This document shows positions 24,480 through 35,583 of a stretch of 64,000 nucleotides of DNA, one piece after another (position 1 is the first letter of the stretch; the number at the start of each line of letters is the position of its first letter). Origin of the DNA: Chloroflexota bacterium (GTDB lineage: Bacteria > Chloroflexota > UBA6077 > JACCZL01); contig JAUJPG010000009.1 in the NCBI GenBank assembly GCA_030447245.1, positions 49,954 through 113,953 on the forward strand, written 5' to 3'. The position numbers were made by a program, and so were the translations under genes. The notes under the pieces are model-generated. The model was given only the letters and a program-made list of their open reading frames with translations. It did not search any database and was not told the DNA's origin.

Positions 24480-27333
24480 ATGGCCCTGAGACGACATAAT
24501 GGCGCTCCGATCCCGCGGTCCTGGTGGGCAGCTATGGGGCGTCAGCCCGAAGACAGTTCCGAGGAGGGCGGCCGACACCAGCCGGTGGCCGCCCGGCCGC
24601 CCAGTCCCGTCCGCGCTCAGTACGACGCGCTCAAACAGGCCCACCCTGGCGCGGTGCTCCTCTTCCAGCTCGGCGACTTCTACGAGTGCTTCGAGGGCGA
24701 CGCCCGCCTGGTGGCCCGGGTCTGCGGCATCACGCTGACCACCAGGGAGTTTGCGCGCGGGGATCGCGTCCCGCTGGCCGGGTTCCCCGTCGCGCGGGCT
24801 GAGCGACACATCGGGCGTCTGGTTGGGGCCGGCCACCACGTGGCGATCTGCGACCAGGTCAGCGAGCCCGGGCGGGGGCTGGTCGAGCGCCAGGTCACGC
24901 GCGTCATCACCGCCGGGACCGTCGCCGAGCCTGGCCTGGTCTCGCCGACCGAGAACAACCTGCTCGCTGCCGTGCGGCGCGGTCGACGCGGCATCGGTCT
25001 GGCCCACGTCGACGTCACCACCGGCGAGCTGCTGGCAACCGTCCTCGACGGCCCGAACGTCGAGGTCACGCTCGAAGCAGAGCTCCAGCGACTCCAGCCC
25101 GCGGAGTGCCTGATCGGCGTCGACGAAGGCCCGCTGCCGGACGCGGCCGGCCACCTGACGCCGCTCGACCGCGGGCGCTTCGGCGAGGCCGCCGCGGACG
25201 ACGCCCTGCGAAGGCTGTTCGGTGTCGGCGCGCTCGACGCGTACGGCGTCACGGCCGAATCGCCGGCGCTCGGGCCGCTCGGCGCGCTGGTCGGCTACGT
25301 CGAGGAGAAGAACCGCCCGCTGCTGGCCTCGCTCCGCGAGCCGCGGTCCTACAACGTCGGCGCCCACATGGTGCTCGACCCGTCGACGCGCCGCAACCTG
25401 GAGCTCACCCGGACGTCCTGGGGTGGGCGGGCGCGCGGAAGCCTGCTCGACGCGGTCGACCGCACCAGGACTCCGATGGGCGCGCGACGGCTCCGCCGGG
25501 CGCTCGGCCAGCCGCTGCTCGACCGTGCAGCGCTCGAGGGTCGGCTGGACCAGGTGGACGCGCTGGTTCACCGGCCGGACCTCCGGGCGCGGCTGCGCCT
25601 GTGCCTGGCCCGGCTCGGCGACATGGAGCGCCTGGTTGGCCGGGTCCGCCAGGGCTCGGCCACCCCGCGCGAGGCGCTGGCGCTGGCACGATCGCTGCGC
25701 GTCGTGCCAGAGCTGCACGGCCCCGCCGAGGATCCAGACCTCGGGCCTGATCGCGAGCTAGGGACGGGGCTCGCCCCGCGTGGCGCCGCACCGGACAGCG
25801 CGCCATTGCCCGAGGCTGGCCTGGCCGCGTGTGCCGCCGCTGCCGACCTGATCGAGTCGGCGCTTGTCGAGCACCCCACGACGCGCGTCATCAAGCCTGG
25901 CTACAGCGACGAGCTGGACGACCTGCTCGACGGAATCGTCGTCTCGCGCCGCTGGATCGCCGATCTGGAGCGCCGCGAGCGCGAGCGCAGCGGCATCCGC
26001 TCACTCAAGGTTGGCTACAACAAGGTCTTCGGCTATTATATCGGGATTGAGGAGCTGGAGCGGGAGCTGCTCCAGGCGCTCCTGCGCCGCGTCGGCGAGC
26101 TCGGCCCGGACCTCGTCGAGACCATCGTCGCGGTCGCCGAGCTTGGACTTCCACCAGTCGCTCGCCGAGCTGGCGGCCGAGCGCGGCTGGATGAGGCCGA
26201 CCTTCGTCGATGACGCGGCCATCCTGATCGTCGCGGCCGACACCCGGTTCTCGAAGGCCTTGTACCGCCCGGCGAGTTCGTGCCGAACGATTGCAGCCTG
26301 GGCGCCCATGACGGACAGGTGCTGCTGGTGGCCGGGCCGAACATGGGCGGCAAGTCGACCTATCTTCGCCAGGTCGCGCTCATCGTGCTGCTCGCCCAGG
26401 TCGGCAGCTTCGTTCCGGCTCGCACCGCTCGGCTCGGCCTGGTTGACCGGATCTTCACCCGCGTCGGCTCGCACGACGATCTCGCGTCCGGGGCGAGCAC
26501 GTTCCTGGTCGAGATGGCCGAGACGGCGAACATCCTGCGCCACGCCACGCCGCGCAGCCTGGTCGTCCTGGATGAGGTTGGCCGCGGGACGAGTCACCCA
26601 CGACGGGCTGTGCATCGCGCGCGCGGTGCTCGAGCACATCCACAACGAGATCGGCGCGCGGACGCTGTTCGCGACCCACTATCATGAGTTGACCGCCTTG
26701 ACCGACGACCTGCCCGGCCTCCGCAACGTGACCGTTGCCGTGGACGAGGCCGACAACCGCCTGGCCTTCTTGTATCGGGTCGTTCCAGGCGCGGCCGACC
26801 GCAGCTACGGCGTCCAGGTCGCTCGCCTGGCTGGCCTGCCGGCCACCGTCACCCGGCGTGCCGAGGCGCTGCTCGCGCGGCTGGAGGGCGGAGCCGACGG
26901 CGTGGTGCCGCTCGATCATTCGAGCGCTGATCCAACGCCCACATCGATCCTCAAGCCAGAGGACCGTCCCGATCTAGCCCGGGCCGGTGGCACCGATAGG
27001 CAGCCGCTTCGCGAGTGGCCAATCGCCTACGATCCAGGTCCAGCGCCAACAAACGGTGCGGAAGCGGATGGCACGCTCGGCGCGCTGAACCGCGCTGGCG
27101 ACGCGCTGGACGGCGCTCTCCTGGACGGCGCGGCGGCCCGCGTGCTCGGCGATCTGCTGGCGCTCGACCTGAGTAACGTCACGCCGCTGCAGGCGTTGAA
27201 CGTGCTCCACGCGATGCAGGCAAACGCGCGCGATAGCCTGCCGTGGCGGGAGTGGCTCGGCTCGCTCACCGGCTCAGCCTCCAGCGTTCCACGTTCGGTG
27301 ATGGATCCGAGTGGCGATGATCCAGCGCCGTGA
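24480..27333 (+). CDS. mutS: DNA mismatch repair protein MutS, frameshifted in its ATPase half
   Basis: Recognises mismatches and small loops. The N-terminal mismatch-binding domain is intact with the F-x-E region in [12 protein letters not shown], followed by connector and lever domains. The frame then changes near 26150, near 26270 and near 26600. Joined pieces give the ABC-type ATPase: Walker [14 protein letters not shown], signature [20 protein letters not shown], Walker [13 protein letters not shown], then the ATHYHEL His. The order and content are complete (about 950 residues), so the breaks look like sequence errors. The first ATG (24480) is used; ATG 24534 is an alternative start. The end overlaps mutL. 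Confidence 0.9.
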
Positions 27334-29104
27334 TCGGGGGACGTTGGACGCCGAGCCCGCGGAATCGAACGTTCAGCCTGAGTCGCCAGCCGCGGAGCTC
27401 GCGCCTCGGCGGCCGATCGCCGTCCTGCCGCGCGACGTGGCCGAGCGGATCGCCGCTGGCGAGGTGATCGAGCGGCCGGTCTCGGTGGTCCGCGAGCTGG
27501 TCGACAATGCGCTTGACGCCGGCGCGACCGACGTGCGGATCGACGTCCAGGGTGGTGGGCTGCGGTTGATCCGCGTCGCCGACGACGGCTGTGGCATACC
27601 GGCCGATGAGCTGGAGCTGGCCTTCGCGCGCCACGCGACGAGCAAGATCGCCGGTCCGGCCGACCTGCTGGAAATTCGCACCCTCGGCTTCCGCGGCGAA
27701 GCGCTCCCCAGTGTTGCTGCCGTCGCCGAGGTCGACGTTGCCAGCGCCACGGACGATGGCGGACGCGCGGCAACGGTCGGCCTGCGCGCCGGGCGGGTCG
27801 AGCGTCACGGGACGCGCGGGCGGCCGCGCGGGACAACCGTCTGGGTCCGCAACCTGTTCCAGACGCTGCCGGCCCGCTTGAAGTTCATCCGCAACCCGCG
27901 CGCCGAGTCGGCCCAGATCGGCCACATGGTCCGCCGCTACGCTCTGGCCCGTCCTGAGATTCGCTTCGCCCTGACGCTGGATGGCCACCCGTCGCTGCGG
28001 ACGAATGGCAGCGGGCGGCTGGAGCTTGTGCTGGCCGAGGTGTTCGGTCGTGACGCGGCCGCGAGCCTGCTGCCGCTGCCGGAGCGGACGGCCAACGCGG
28101 CCCGCCTGACTGGGCGTATCAGCGGCCCTGGCCTGAGCCGCCCCAACCGCCAGCAGTGCATCCTGTTCGTCAACCGCCGCTGGGCCAGGTGCGTCCTGCT
28201 CCAGCAGGCGCTCGAAGCGGCCTACCGACCGCTGTTCCCGCCCGGACGACACCCGATCGCGGTCCTGTTCGTCGAGGTCCCGCCCGGCACCGTGGACGTC
28301 AACGTTCACCCGTCCAAGGCGGAGGTCAAGCTGCTCTGGGAGCGCGAGCTAGCCGAGACGCTCGGCGAGTCGGTTCGCGAGCTGCTCGGCCGCAGCCCGC
28401 GCCGACCCGACGACGAGCAGGACTTCGCGCTCGCGGCCACCCAGTACCGCCTGCCCTCCCCCACGCGGCGCCTGGCCGAGGGTCCGGGCCTCTGGGAGCC
28501 CGACGCTGGCACGACCGATCGCGATGCCCCCAGGCCGATGCCGAGGGTGCTCGACCTGCGGCTGATCGGCCAGTTGCAGAACACCGTCCTGCTCGCCGAG
28601 AGTCGCTCCGGCCTCTTTCTGGTCGATCAGCACCGCGCGCACGAGCGAGTCATCTACGAGCGACTGACTGCCCAGCACGCGGCTGCTGAAGAAGGTCAGT
28701 ACCTGCTGGAGCCGGTCGTGCTGGAGCTGAGCCCTGCGCGCGCCGAGCTACTCGCCGGCCGCCTCGACGCACTGGCCGCGCTTGGCTTCGCCTGCGAGCG
28801 CTTCGGCGGCCACAGCTTCCTGGTACGCGCCGCGCCCGACCTGACCGAAGCCGCCCGGGCCGGCGACCGCCTGGCCGAAGCCCTCGAAGATGCCGCGTCA
28901 GAGTCGGACGACTGGCGTGAGCGGCTGCTGATCCGCCTGGCCTGCCGCTCAGCCACCCGCCGCGGCACGCCGCTCAGCTTGACCGAGGGACGCGCCCTGC
29001 TTGACCAGCTTGCCCGCGCCGCCACGCCCGCCATCTGCCCCCACGGCGCCCCCACCATCCTCCAGTTCAACCGCCGCTTTCTCGAGCGCCAGTTCGCCTG
29101 GTAA
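27317..29104 (+). CDS. mutL: DNA mismatch repair protein MutL
   Basis: Links MutS to downstream strand removal. The N-terminal GHKL ATPase shows ELVDNALDAGA (catalytic Glu), DDGCGI and TLGFRGEALPS, and the transducer region has VNVHPSKAEV. The C-terminal dimer domain (from about 410) contains DQHRAHERVIYE, the endonuclease metal motif with Arg where Ala is usual, plus CPHGAPTILQF at the end, so it is probably an endonuclease-type MutL. About 595 residues is normal. The start overlaps the last codons of mutS by 17 bp; a GTG two codons earlier is also possible. The reading frame is clean. Confidence 0.95.
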   Translation: MIQRRDRGTLDAEPAESNVQPESPAAELAPRRPIAVLPRDVAERIAAGEVIERPVSVVRELVDNALDAGATDVRIDVQGGGLRLIRVADDGCGIPADELELAFARHATSKIAGPADLLEIRTLGFRGEALPSVAAVAEVDVASATDDGGRAATVGLRAGRVERHGTRGRPRGTTVWVRNLFQTLPARLKFIRNPRAESAQIGHMVRRYALARPEIRFALTLDGHPSLRTNGSGRLELVLAEVFGRDAAASLLPLPERTANAARLTGRISGPGLSRPNRQQCILFVNRRWARCVLLQQALEAAYRPLFPPGRHPIAVLFVEVPPGTVDVNVHPSKAEVKLLWERELAETLGESVRELLGRSPRRPDDEQDFALAATQYRLPSPTRRLAEGPGLWEPDAGTTDRDAPRPMPRVLDLRLIGQLQNTVLLAESRSGLFLVDQHRAHERVIYERLTAQHAAAEEGQYLLEPVVLELSPARAELLAGRLDALAALGFACERFGGHSFLVRAAPDLTEAARAGDRLAEALEDAASESDDWRERLLIRLACRSATRRGTPLSLTEGRALLDQLARAATPAICPHGAPTILQFNRRFLERQFAW

Positions 29105-29218
29105 TTCGATGCACCGACGTCTTCCCACCGCCCGTCGGAGACGAAGATGACCCGCGCGCCGTCGCTATCGACGGTGATGCGAAGAATGGAACGGGCGGCA
29201 GTGCGCGGGAGCGCGATG

Positions 29219-29248
29219 TTGCCTGCCCGGTCGGGATGCGCCTAGAAT
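29219..29248 (+). promoter_or_regulatory. Candidate sigma-70 promoter for tig-clpP-clpX
   Basis: TTGCCT at 29219-29224 and TAGAAT at 29243-29248 are 18 bp apart, about 150 bp upstream of the tig start, in the 292-bp gap after mutL that holds no recognisable gene. Confidence 0.45.
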
Positions 29249-29396
29249 CAACGAGGGGAGCAGGGTCGCGGCGCGCTGAACGCTCGGGGCGCGGTGCGCG
29301 GCCCGATTGGACGCCTACCGGTGGCCGATGTGCCTGTGGCGAACGCACGAGAGCGTGTGCCGCGCCAACCCGTTGCTTCGAGGAGGAAGGCCACCG

Positions 29397-30767
29397 GTGA
29401 AGGTTGCCGCCCGCGAGATCGAGAAGAGTCAGGTCGAGCTTGACATCGAGGTTGAAGACGAGCGCTTCGAGAAGGCCGTCGACCAGGCGTACCGCCGCAT
29501 CGTCCAGCGGGTCAACGTCCCCGGCTTCCGCAAGGGCAAGGCGCCGCGCGCGCTGGTCGAGCGGATGGTCGGTCGCCAGACGCTGGTCGAAGATGCCGTC
29601 GAGCACCTGGTTCCAGAGGTCGTCGAAGCGGCCGTCAGGGACCAGGAGCTCAAGATGGTCGCCCAACCGCGGCTCGAAGTGGTCAGCACCGAGCCGCTGC
29701 AAGTCAAGGCCACCGTGCCGGTCCAGCCTACGGTCGAGCTCGGTGACTATACGGCGCTGAAGATCGAGCGCGAGGCGGCGAGCGTCGACGACGAACAGGT
29801 CGACAGCGTCATCGAGCGCATCCGCGAGACCCATGCGACCTGGGAGCCGGTTGAGCGGGCGGTCCAGCTCGGCGACCGCGTGACGATCGACCTGCGCGGC
29901 GAGGCCGACAGCCAGACGGTGGTCGACAGCAAGGACGCCGAGTACGTCGTCGATCCGGATGGCCCCGAGCCGGCGCCGGGATTTGCCCAGCAAGTGGCGG
30001 GGATGGCGCCTGGCGAGGAGCGTGGCTTCGTACTGACGCTGCCCGAGGACTACCGCACCCGCGAGCTGGCCGGCCAGACGGCACGCTTCACCGTGACGCT
30101 CCATGGGGTCAAAGAGCGCAACCTGCCGGAGTTGAACGACGAGTTCGCGGCGATGGTCGGCACGGAATACGAGACGATGGATCAGGTCCGTGAGGGCGCC
30201 CGGTCCCAGCTCCAAGAGCGCGACGAGCAAACCAAACGCGCGGCCCACGAAGAGGCGGTCATCCGGGCCGTCATCGACCAGGCCAGGGTTGAGGTCCCGC
30301 CCCAGATGGTCGAGGAAGAGGCCCAGCGGATCCTCGATCAGCTCGCCCAGAGTCTTGACAGGCAGGGGATACCGATCCAACAATATCTGAGGTTCACGAA
30401 CAAGAGCGAGGCCGACCTGCGGGCCGAGCTCATGGTGCAGGGCGAAGCGTCGGTCCGCCGCGCCGAGGTGCTCAGCGCTGTCGCCCGAGCCGAAGGTCTC
30501 GACGTCGCCGACGACGAGATTCGCGCCGAGCTGGCGAGCGCCGCCGGTGACGCGGCCGAGGCCGAGCGCCTGGAGCGCGCCGCGCTGACCCGACCGGAAG
30601 TAAAGGAGCGTCTCGCATCGGTCTTGCGGCAGCGCAAGGCCGCTCGGTACTTGTTGAAGACTGTCGGCGGTGTTCCTGATCCGGAGCCGACCGCGATGGC
30701 CGAGGAGCCAGCGAGCTCGCCCGCGGAATCGGGCGAGGCCGCGCAGCCTGGAGAGGCAAAGTCATGA
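29397..30767 (+). CDS. tig: Trigger factor (ribosome-associated chaperone and prolyl isomerase)
   Basis: Binds nascent chains at the ribosome exit. The 456-residue protein has the N-terminal ribosome-binding domain with the signature [15 protein letters not shown] (about 40-54), the FKBP-type isomerase domain (about 150-245), and the long helical C-terminal arms. The tail ([19 protein letters not shown]) is disordered. GTG at 29397 was chosen because GAGGAGGAAGG lies directly upstream; an earlier in-frame ATG would add an unrelated 30 residues. The stop overlaps the clpP start (ATGA), coupling chaperone and protease. Confidence 0.95.
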   Translation: MKVAAREIEKSQVELDIEVEDERFEKAVDQAYRRIVQRVNVPGFRKGKAPRALVERMVGRQTLVEDAVEHLVPEVVEAAVRDQELKMVAQPRLEVVSTEPLQVKATVPVQPTVELGDYTALKIEREAASVDDEQVDSVIERIRETHATWEPVERAVQLGDRVTIDLRGEADSQTVVDSKDAEYVVDPDGPEPAPGFAQQVAGMAPGEERGFVLTLPEDYRTRELAGQTARFTVTLHGVKERNLPELNDEFAAMVGTEYETMDQVREGARSQLQERDEQTKRAAHEEAVIRAVIDQARVEVPPQMVEEEAQRILDQLAQSLDRQGIPIQQYLRFTNKSEADLRAELMVQGEASVRRAEVLSAVARAEGLDVADDEIRAELASAAGDAAEAERLERAALTRPEVKERLASVLRQRKAARYLLKTVGGVPDPEPTAMAEEPASSPAESGEAAQPGEAKS

Positions 30768-31567
30768 CCCCGAAAGCCGGTTTCCCCCACGTCCCGAGTC
30801 GCCCGCGCGGCACCTTGCCTCAGATTGCCTGGCAGGGCCGCGAGCTGCGCGAGCACGTCGCCCCGCCTGCCACGCTGAACAGCCAGGGCCTGGAGCGCGT
30901 GATCAACCAGGTCGTTCCGATGGTCATCGAGCAGACCAACCGCGGCGAGCGGGCCTACGATATCTACTCGTTGCTGCTCAAGGAGCGCATCGTCTTCCTG
31001 GGCACGCCGGTGGACGACCAGATCGCCAATCTGATCATCGCCCAGCTCCTCTATCTCGCCCGAGAGGATCCCGACAAGGACATCACGCTGTACATCAACA
31101 GCCCAGGCGGCTACGTCAACGCCGGGCTGGCGATCTACGACACGATGCAGCTCGTCCAGACCGATGTCTCGACGACCTGCATCGGCATGGCCGCCTCGAT
31201 GGGCGCCGTCCTGTTGTGCGGTGGCGCCAAGAACAAGCGCTACGCCCTGCCGAACGCGACGGTGATGATTCACCAGGCGGCTGGTGGCTTCGAGGGCACC
31301 GCGGCGGACATCGAGATCCGTGCCCGGGAGATCCTCCGGCTCCAGCAGCGAATCAAGGAGATCATCTCGTTCCACAGCGGCCAGGACATGGAGCGGGTCG
31401 CACGCGACATGGACCGCGATTTTTTCATGGGCGCTGAGGCCGCCAAGGAGTACGGGCTGGTCGACGATATTATCGGGGTTACGCCGGTGTCGACTGGCAG
31501 CGATGAGCCGGTCCCGACCGGCAGCGACGGCGTCGCCGGCAGCGACGGCGCGGCGAGCGGAAGCTAA
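30764..31567 (+). CDS. clpP: ATP-dependent Clp protease proteolytic subunit
   Basis: Serine protease subunit of ClpXP. The catalytic triad is Ser145 in GMAASMGA, His170 in VMIHQAAGG and Asp219 in [10 protein letters not shown], with family spacing. At 267 residues it is longer than the usual 195-205: about 40 extra residues at the N-terminus (propeptide-like) and a C-terminal repeat-rich tail with [19 protein letters not shown]. It starts within the last codon of tig and is followed 86 bp later by clpX. Confidence 0.97.
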   Translation: MTPKAGFPHVPSRPRGTLPQIAWQGRELREHVAPPATLNSQGLERVINQVVPMVIEQTNRGERAYDIYSLLLKERIVFLGTPVDDQIANLIIAQLLYLAREDPDKDITLYINSPGGYVNAGLAIYDTMQLVQTDVSTTCIGMAASMGAVLLCGGAKNKRYALPNATVMIHQAAGGFEGTAADIEIRAREILRLQQRIKEIISFHSGQDMERVARDMDRDFFMGAEAAKEYGLVDDIIGVTPVSTGSDEPVPTGSDGVAGSDGAASGS

Positions 31568-31653
31568 GACCGCGCGGCTGGGACGAGCCGAACGCGGCCC
31601 GCCCGTCTCGGATGACGATGGTCCGTTGCCAACGGTGAGGGAGACGTAATAGC

Positions 31654-32940
<1,287 letters not shown>

Positions 32941-32948
32941 AGGGGCAG

Positions 32949-33350
32949 ATGATGGACCAGCAGACCAGCCGCAACCCGGCCGTGACCGACCAATCGCTCA
33001 ATCCGTTCAACATCTACGACCCATCTCGACGGGTCGAGATGGTGCCAGGCGTCTGGCGGCAGATGCTGGCCGCCGGCAACGGCGCGATGGTCGTCCGCAT
33101 TGATGTGCTACGGGGCTCCCAGGTGCCGATGCACACCCACCCCCACGAACAGATCGGCCACCTTGTCAGCGGTCGCGCCACCCTCAAAGTCGGCGATACG
33201 GCCGTCGAGCTCAAGCCGAACGACGGCTACGCGATCCCCTCGAACGTCCCCCACGGCGTCGTCGACTGCCGCGAGGACAGCGTCTTCGTCGACGTCTTCT
33301 CGCCGCCCCGCGAAGAGTACCGCCAGGAGACTATCGGCAGCACGGGATAG
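32949..33350 (+). CDS. Small cupin-domain protein
   Basis: A 133-residue single-domain cupin. Motif 1 is VPMHTHPHEQIGHLVSGRATL (two His, a Gln and a further His around a metal) and motif 2 is NDGYAIPSNVPHGVV. Relatives act as metal-dependent dioxygenases, isomerases or sugar-binding regulators; no substrate can be given. AGGGGCAG precedes the tandem ATGATG. It starts 8 bp after clpX, so it may be read through from the tig operon, but a functional link is not evident. Confidence 0.85.
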   Translation: MMDQQTSRNPAVTDQSLNPFNIYDPSRRVEMVPGVWRQMLAAGNGAMVVRIDVLRGSQVPMHTHPHEQIGHLVSGRATLKVGDTAVELKPNDGYAIPSNVPHGVVDCREDSVFVDVFSPPREEYRQETIGSTG

Positions 33351-33388
33351 TCGCGCCGTCCGGTGTGTCGATCCTCTCCCGTCCTGAA

Positions 33389-33420
33389 GAGCCCTGTCCG
33401 GCGCCTGGCAGGACGGACTC
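33389..33420. terminator. Imperfect hairpin between convergent cupin and tatC genes
   Basis: GAGCCCTGTCC can pair with GGACGGACTC with one bulge and one mismatch around an 11-base loop. It lies 39 bp after the cupin stop and before the tatC stop on the other strand, as expected of a bidirectional terminator, but it has no T-run. Confidence 0.35.
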
Positions 33421-33449
33421 TCCGGTGCTCTCCTAGCGCCAGGCGCGCC

Positions 33450-34595
33450 CTACGCCAGGCGCGCCATCAGGATGCCTAGCTCGAACAGCAGGTAGAGCGG
33501 CAAGCTGATGATCGTCTGGTTCAGCGGGTCCGGAGTAGGCGTGATGACCGCGCCTGCCACGAAGGAGGCGATCAGGGCGTACTTGCGCATCCGGACCAAG
33601 CGCTCGACGGTCAGCACGCGCAGCTTGGCCAGAAAGAACATGATCAGCGGTGTCTCGAAGGCCAGGCCCATCCAGAAGAGCATCGTCGTGACCGTGCCGA
33701 CATACTCGCCGAAGGCCCATTTGACCTCGACGCCAGACTCGGCCACCCCGAACGTCAGCAGAAAGTTGATCGCGAACGGCAGCAGCAGCAGGTAGCCGAA
33801 CACAATGCCGATGACGAACGCGAGCGTCACGCCCGGAGCGGCCATGTACAGATACTTTTTCTCGTGCGAGTGGAGCGCCGGCAGGACGAACTTCATCATC
33901 TGGTAGATCAGGACCGGCATCGCCAGGGCCGCGCCGACGACGAGCGCCACCTTGAAGTAGGTGATGAAGATCTCGCCCGGCTTGATCGTCTGCAAGAAGC
34001 CCTGGGCCGGCGCGTTGACGACGTTGATGACGTTCCAGGTCAGCGAGCTATAGCCTGGCACCGGAATCGCCGAGATCGCGAGGCCGACGGCGAGTGCGAC
34101 GCTGCAGATGATGACCCGAATGCGGAGCTCCTCGAGGTGCTCCAGCATCGTCATGCCCTCGTCCTCGTCGTCAGGCGTCGGGGAAGGGCCGTCCGCGGAG
34201 GCGGGTAGGACCGGCGGGGGAGGCGGAGGCTCGGTCGGGGGCGGCGGCAGAATCGGCGGCGCGAGCTGCTCGGTTGCTGGCGCCTGGGCGTCGGTGGTCG
34301 GCAGCGGCTGGACGGGCGGCGCGAGCTGATCACTCGGCGCGACGGCCTGTTCCGCGGGCCGGATCGGCGTCGATTCCGTCGGCGACGAAGCTCCCTGCGC
34401 TTGAGCGCTGGCAATCTCGGCGAAGGCTGACGTCGTCCGCGCCAGCTCCGGCTCGGGCGGAGCGCCACTGGCTCCGACACCGTTCACCGGCACGCTTTCC
34501 GGGGGGATGCCAACCTGGCCGATTGACGCATCGGTCGAACCGGGCGACGGGTCAGGCATGCTGGGTGTGGTGTCTTCAGGTGGTGGTGTGGGCAA
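33450..34595 (-). CDS. tatC: Sec-independent translocase TatC with a long proline-rich N-terminal extension
   Basis: Twin-arginine translocase receptor subunit. The TatC core begins at about residue 148 with MTMLEHLEELRIRVI, the hallmark HLxELRxR motif, followed by six membrane spans, FETPLIMFFLAKLRVLTVER and AVITPTPDPLNQTIISLPLY. The first 147 residues are Pro/Ala/Ser-rich with acidic end DDEDEG and no membrane segment, unlike most TatC. The start is TTG at 34593-34595; ATG at 34559 would shorten the extension by 12 residues. No tatA is visible nearby. It lies downstream of acpP on the same strand. Confidence 0.93.
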   Translation of the reverse strand: MPTPPPEDTTPSMPDPSPGSTDASIGQVGIPPESVPVNGVGASGAPPEPELARTTSAFAEIASAQAQGASSPTESTPIRPAEQAVAPSDQLAPPVQPLPTTDAQAPATEQLAPPILPPPPTEPPPPPPVLPASADGPSPTPDDEDEGMTMLEHLEELRIRVIICSVALAVGLAISAIPVPGYSSLTWNVINVVNAPAQGFLQTIKPGEIFITYFKVALVVGAALAMPVLIYQMMKFVLPALHSHEKKYLYMAAPGVTLAFVIGIVFGYLLLLPFAINFLLTFGVAESGVEVKWAFGEYVGTVTTMLFWMGLAFETPLIMFFLAKLRVLTVERLVRMRKYALIASFVAGAVITPTPDPLNQTIISLPLYLLFELGILMARLA

Positions 34596-34632
34596 GGGAA
34601 GTCCTGGGCCTGGAGCCAGCCGCTCCGGGAAC

Positions 34633-34872
34633 TTAGCCGGCGTGCTCGTCGAGATAGGTCATCGCGTCCTGGACTGTGCGGATCTTCTCGGCATCCTCGT
34701 CGGAGATCTTGACGGCGAACTCCTCTTCGAGCGACATGATCAGTTCGACCAGGTCGAGCGAGTCGGCGTTCAGATCCTCGATGAACGAGGCCTCGGGGAC
34801 AACCTCGTCCTCGCCCACGCTGAGCTGCTCGGCGATGATCTTCTTCAGCCGGTCCTCGGCGGTCTGGGCCAT
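34633..34872 (-). CDS. acpP: Acyl carrier protein
   Basis: A 79-residue acidic four-helix carrier. Ser38 in [18 protein letters not shown] is the phosphopantetheine attachment site. The ATG at 34870-34872 follows GAGGAGGG and gives the normal length. It carries growing acyl chains for the fatty acid enzymes whose genes (fabG, accC) lie just upstream in the same cluster. Confidence 0.97.
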   Translation of the reverse strand: MAQTAEDRLKKIIAEQLSVGEDEVVPEASFIEDLNADSLDLVELIMSLEEEFAVKISDEDAEKIRTVQDAMTYLDEHAG

Positions 34873-34965
34873 CCGAATCCCTCCTCTTATCCCGCGCGCC
34901 ATCGGGCACGGGGAGCTAGCGCGCGAGATAATGCGGAATGGGCGTCTTGGCGGTCAACTGTTGGG

Positions 34966-35583
34966 CTACTTGGCGGTCGAGCGATCCTCGCCGAGACGCC
35001 CAAGCACGCCGTTCACGAACCTGGGCGAGCTATCGCCTCCGTACATCTTGGCCAGCTCGATCGCCTCGTTGATCGCCACTTTCATGGGAACCATAGCACG
35101 GCCGTAGCGGGATTCGTAGAGTCCGAGTCGCAAGATAGTCCGATCGACGGCCGCCATCTGCCCCAGTGGCCAGGCCGGCGCGCGCTCCTGGATCGTCGCG
35201 TCCAGCTCGGCACGCTGGCGCAGAATGCCGCCGATGAGTTCGCGCGCGTATTCGGCCACCTTCGGGTCGATCGGCTCCGCCTGCATCAATCGGTCAAGCA
35301 CGACACCTGGCGAGTGTCGGGCAACGTCGGCCTCATACAGCACTTTGAAGGCCAGGACGCGCGCGTGGCGCCGTCCGCCGCGGACGTCGGGCCGCCGACC
35401 GGTCCGCGCGCGGGTCGGTGGCGCGGCGTCCGGCGCGATCACCACTGCCGCCTCACGCTCGGCGGCCAGCGCCTCGTGGTCCGCGGAGCCGTAGTCCGGC
35501 TGTGTGGGCGCGAGTTGTTGGCGGACGGACTGCTCTGGCGCGCCCGTGTCGGTCTGCTCTTTGTCTTCCCCCAGCGGCGTCAC
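34966..35583 (-). CDS. nusB: Transcription antitermination factor NusB
   Basis: All-helical RNA-binding factor of the rRNA antitermination complex. The conserved core is in the C-terminal two thirds: [20 protein letters not shown], then [19 protein letters not shown] and [27 protein letters not shown], typical of NusB. The 205-residue length includes about 70 low-complexity residues at the N-terminus. The GTG start at 35581-35583 overlaps the accC stop (GTGA), implying translational coupling. Confidence 0.93.
   Translation of the reverse strand: MTPLGEDKEQTDTGAPEQSVRQQLAPTQPDYGSADHEALAAEREAAVVIAPDAAPPTRARTGRRPDVRGGRRHARVLAFKVLYEADVARHSPGVVLDRLMQAEPIDPKVAEYARELIGGILRQRAELDATIQERAPAWPLGQMAAVDRTILRLGLYESRYGRAMVPMKVAINEAIELAKMYGGDSSPRFVNGVLGRLGEDRSTAK

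Noticed and set aside
29105..29218. Possible minus-strand coding remnant (reads RSILRITVDSDGARVIFVSD)
   Set aside because: The stretch is short, without a start or family motif I can defend; it may be chance.
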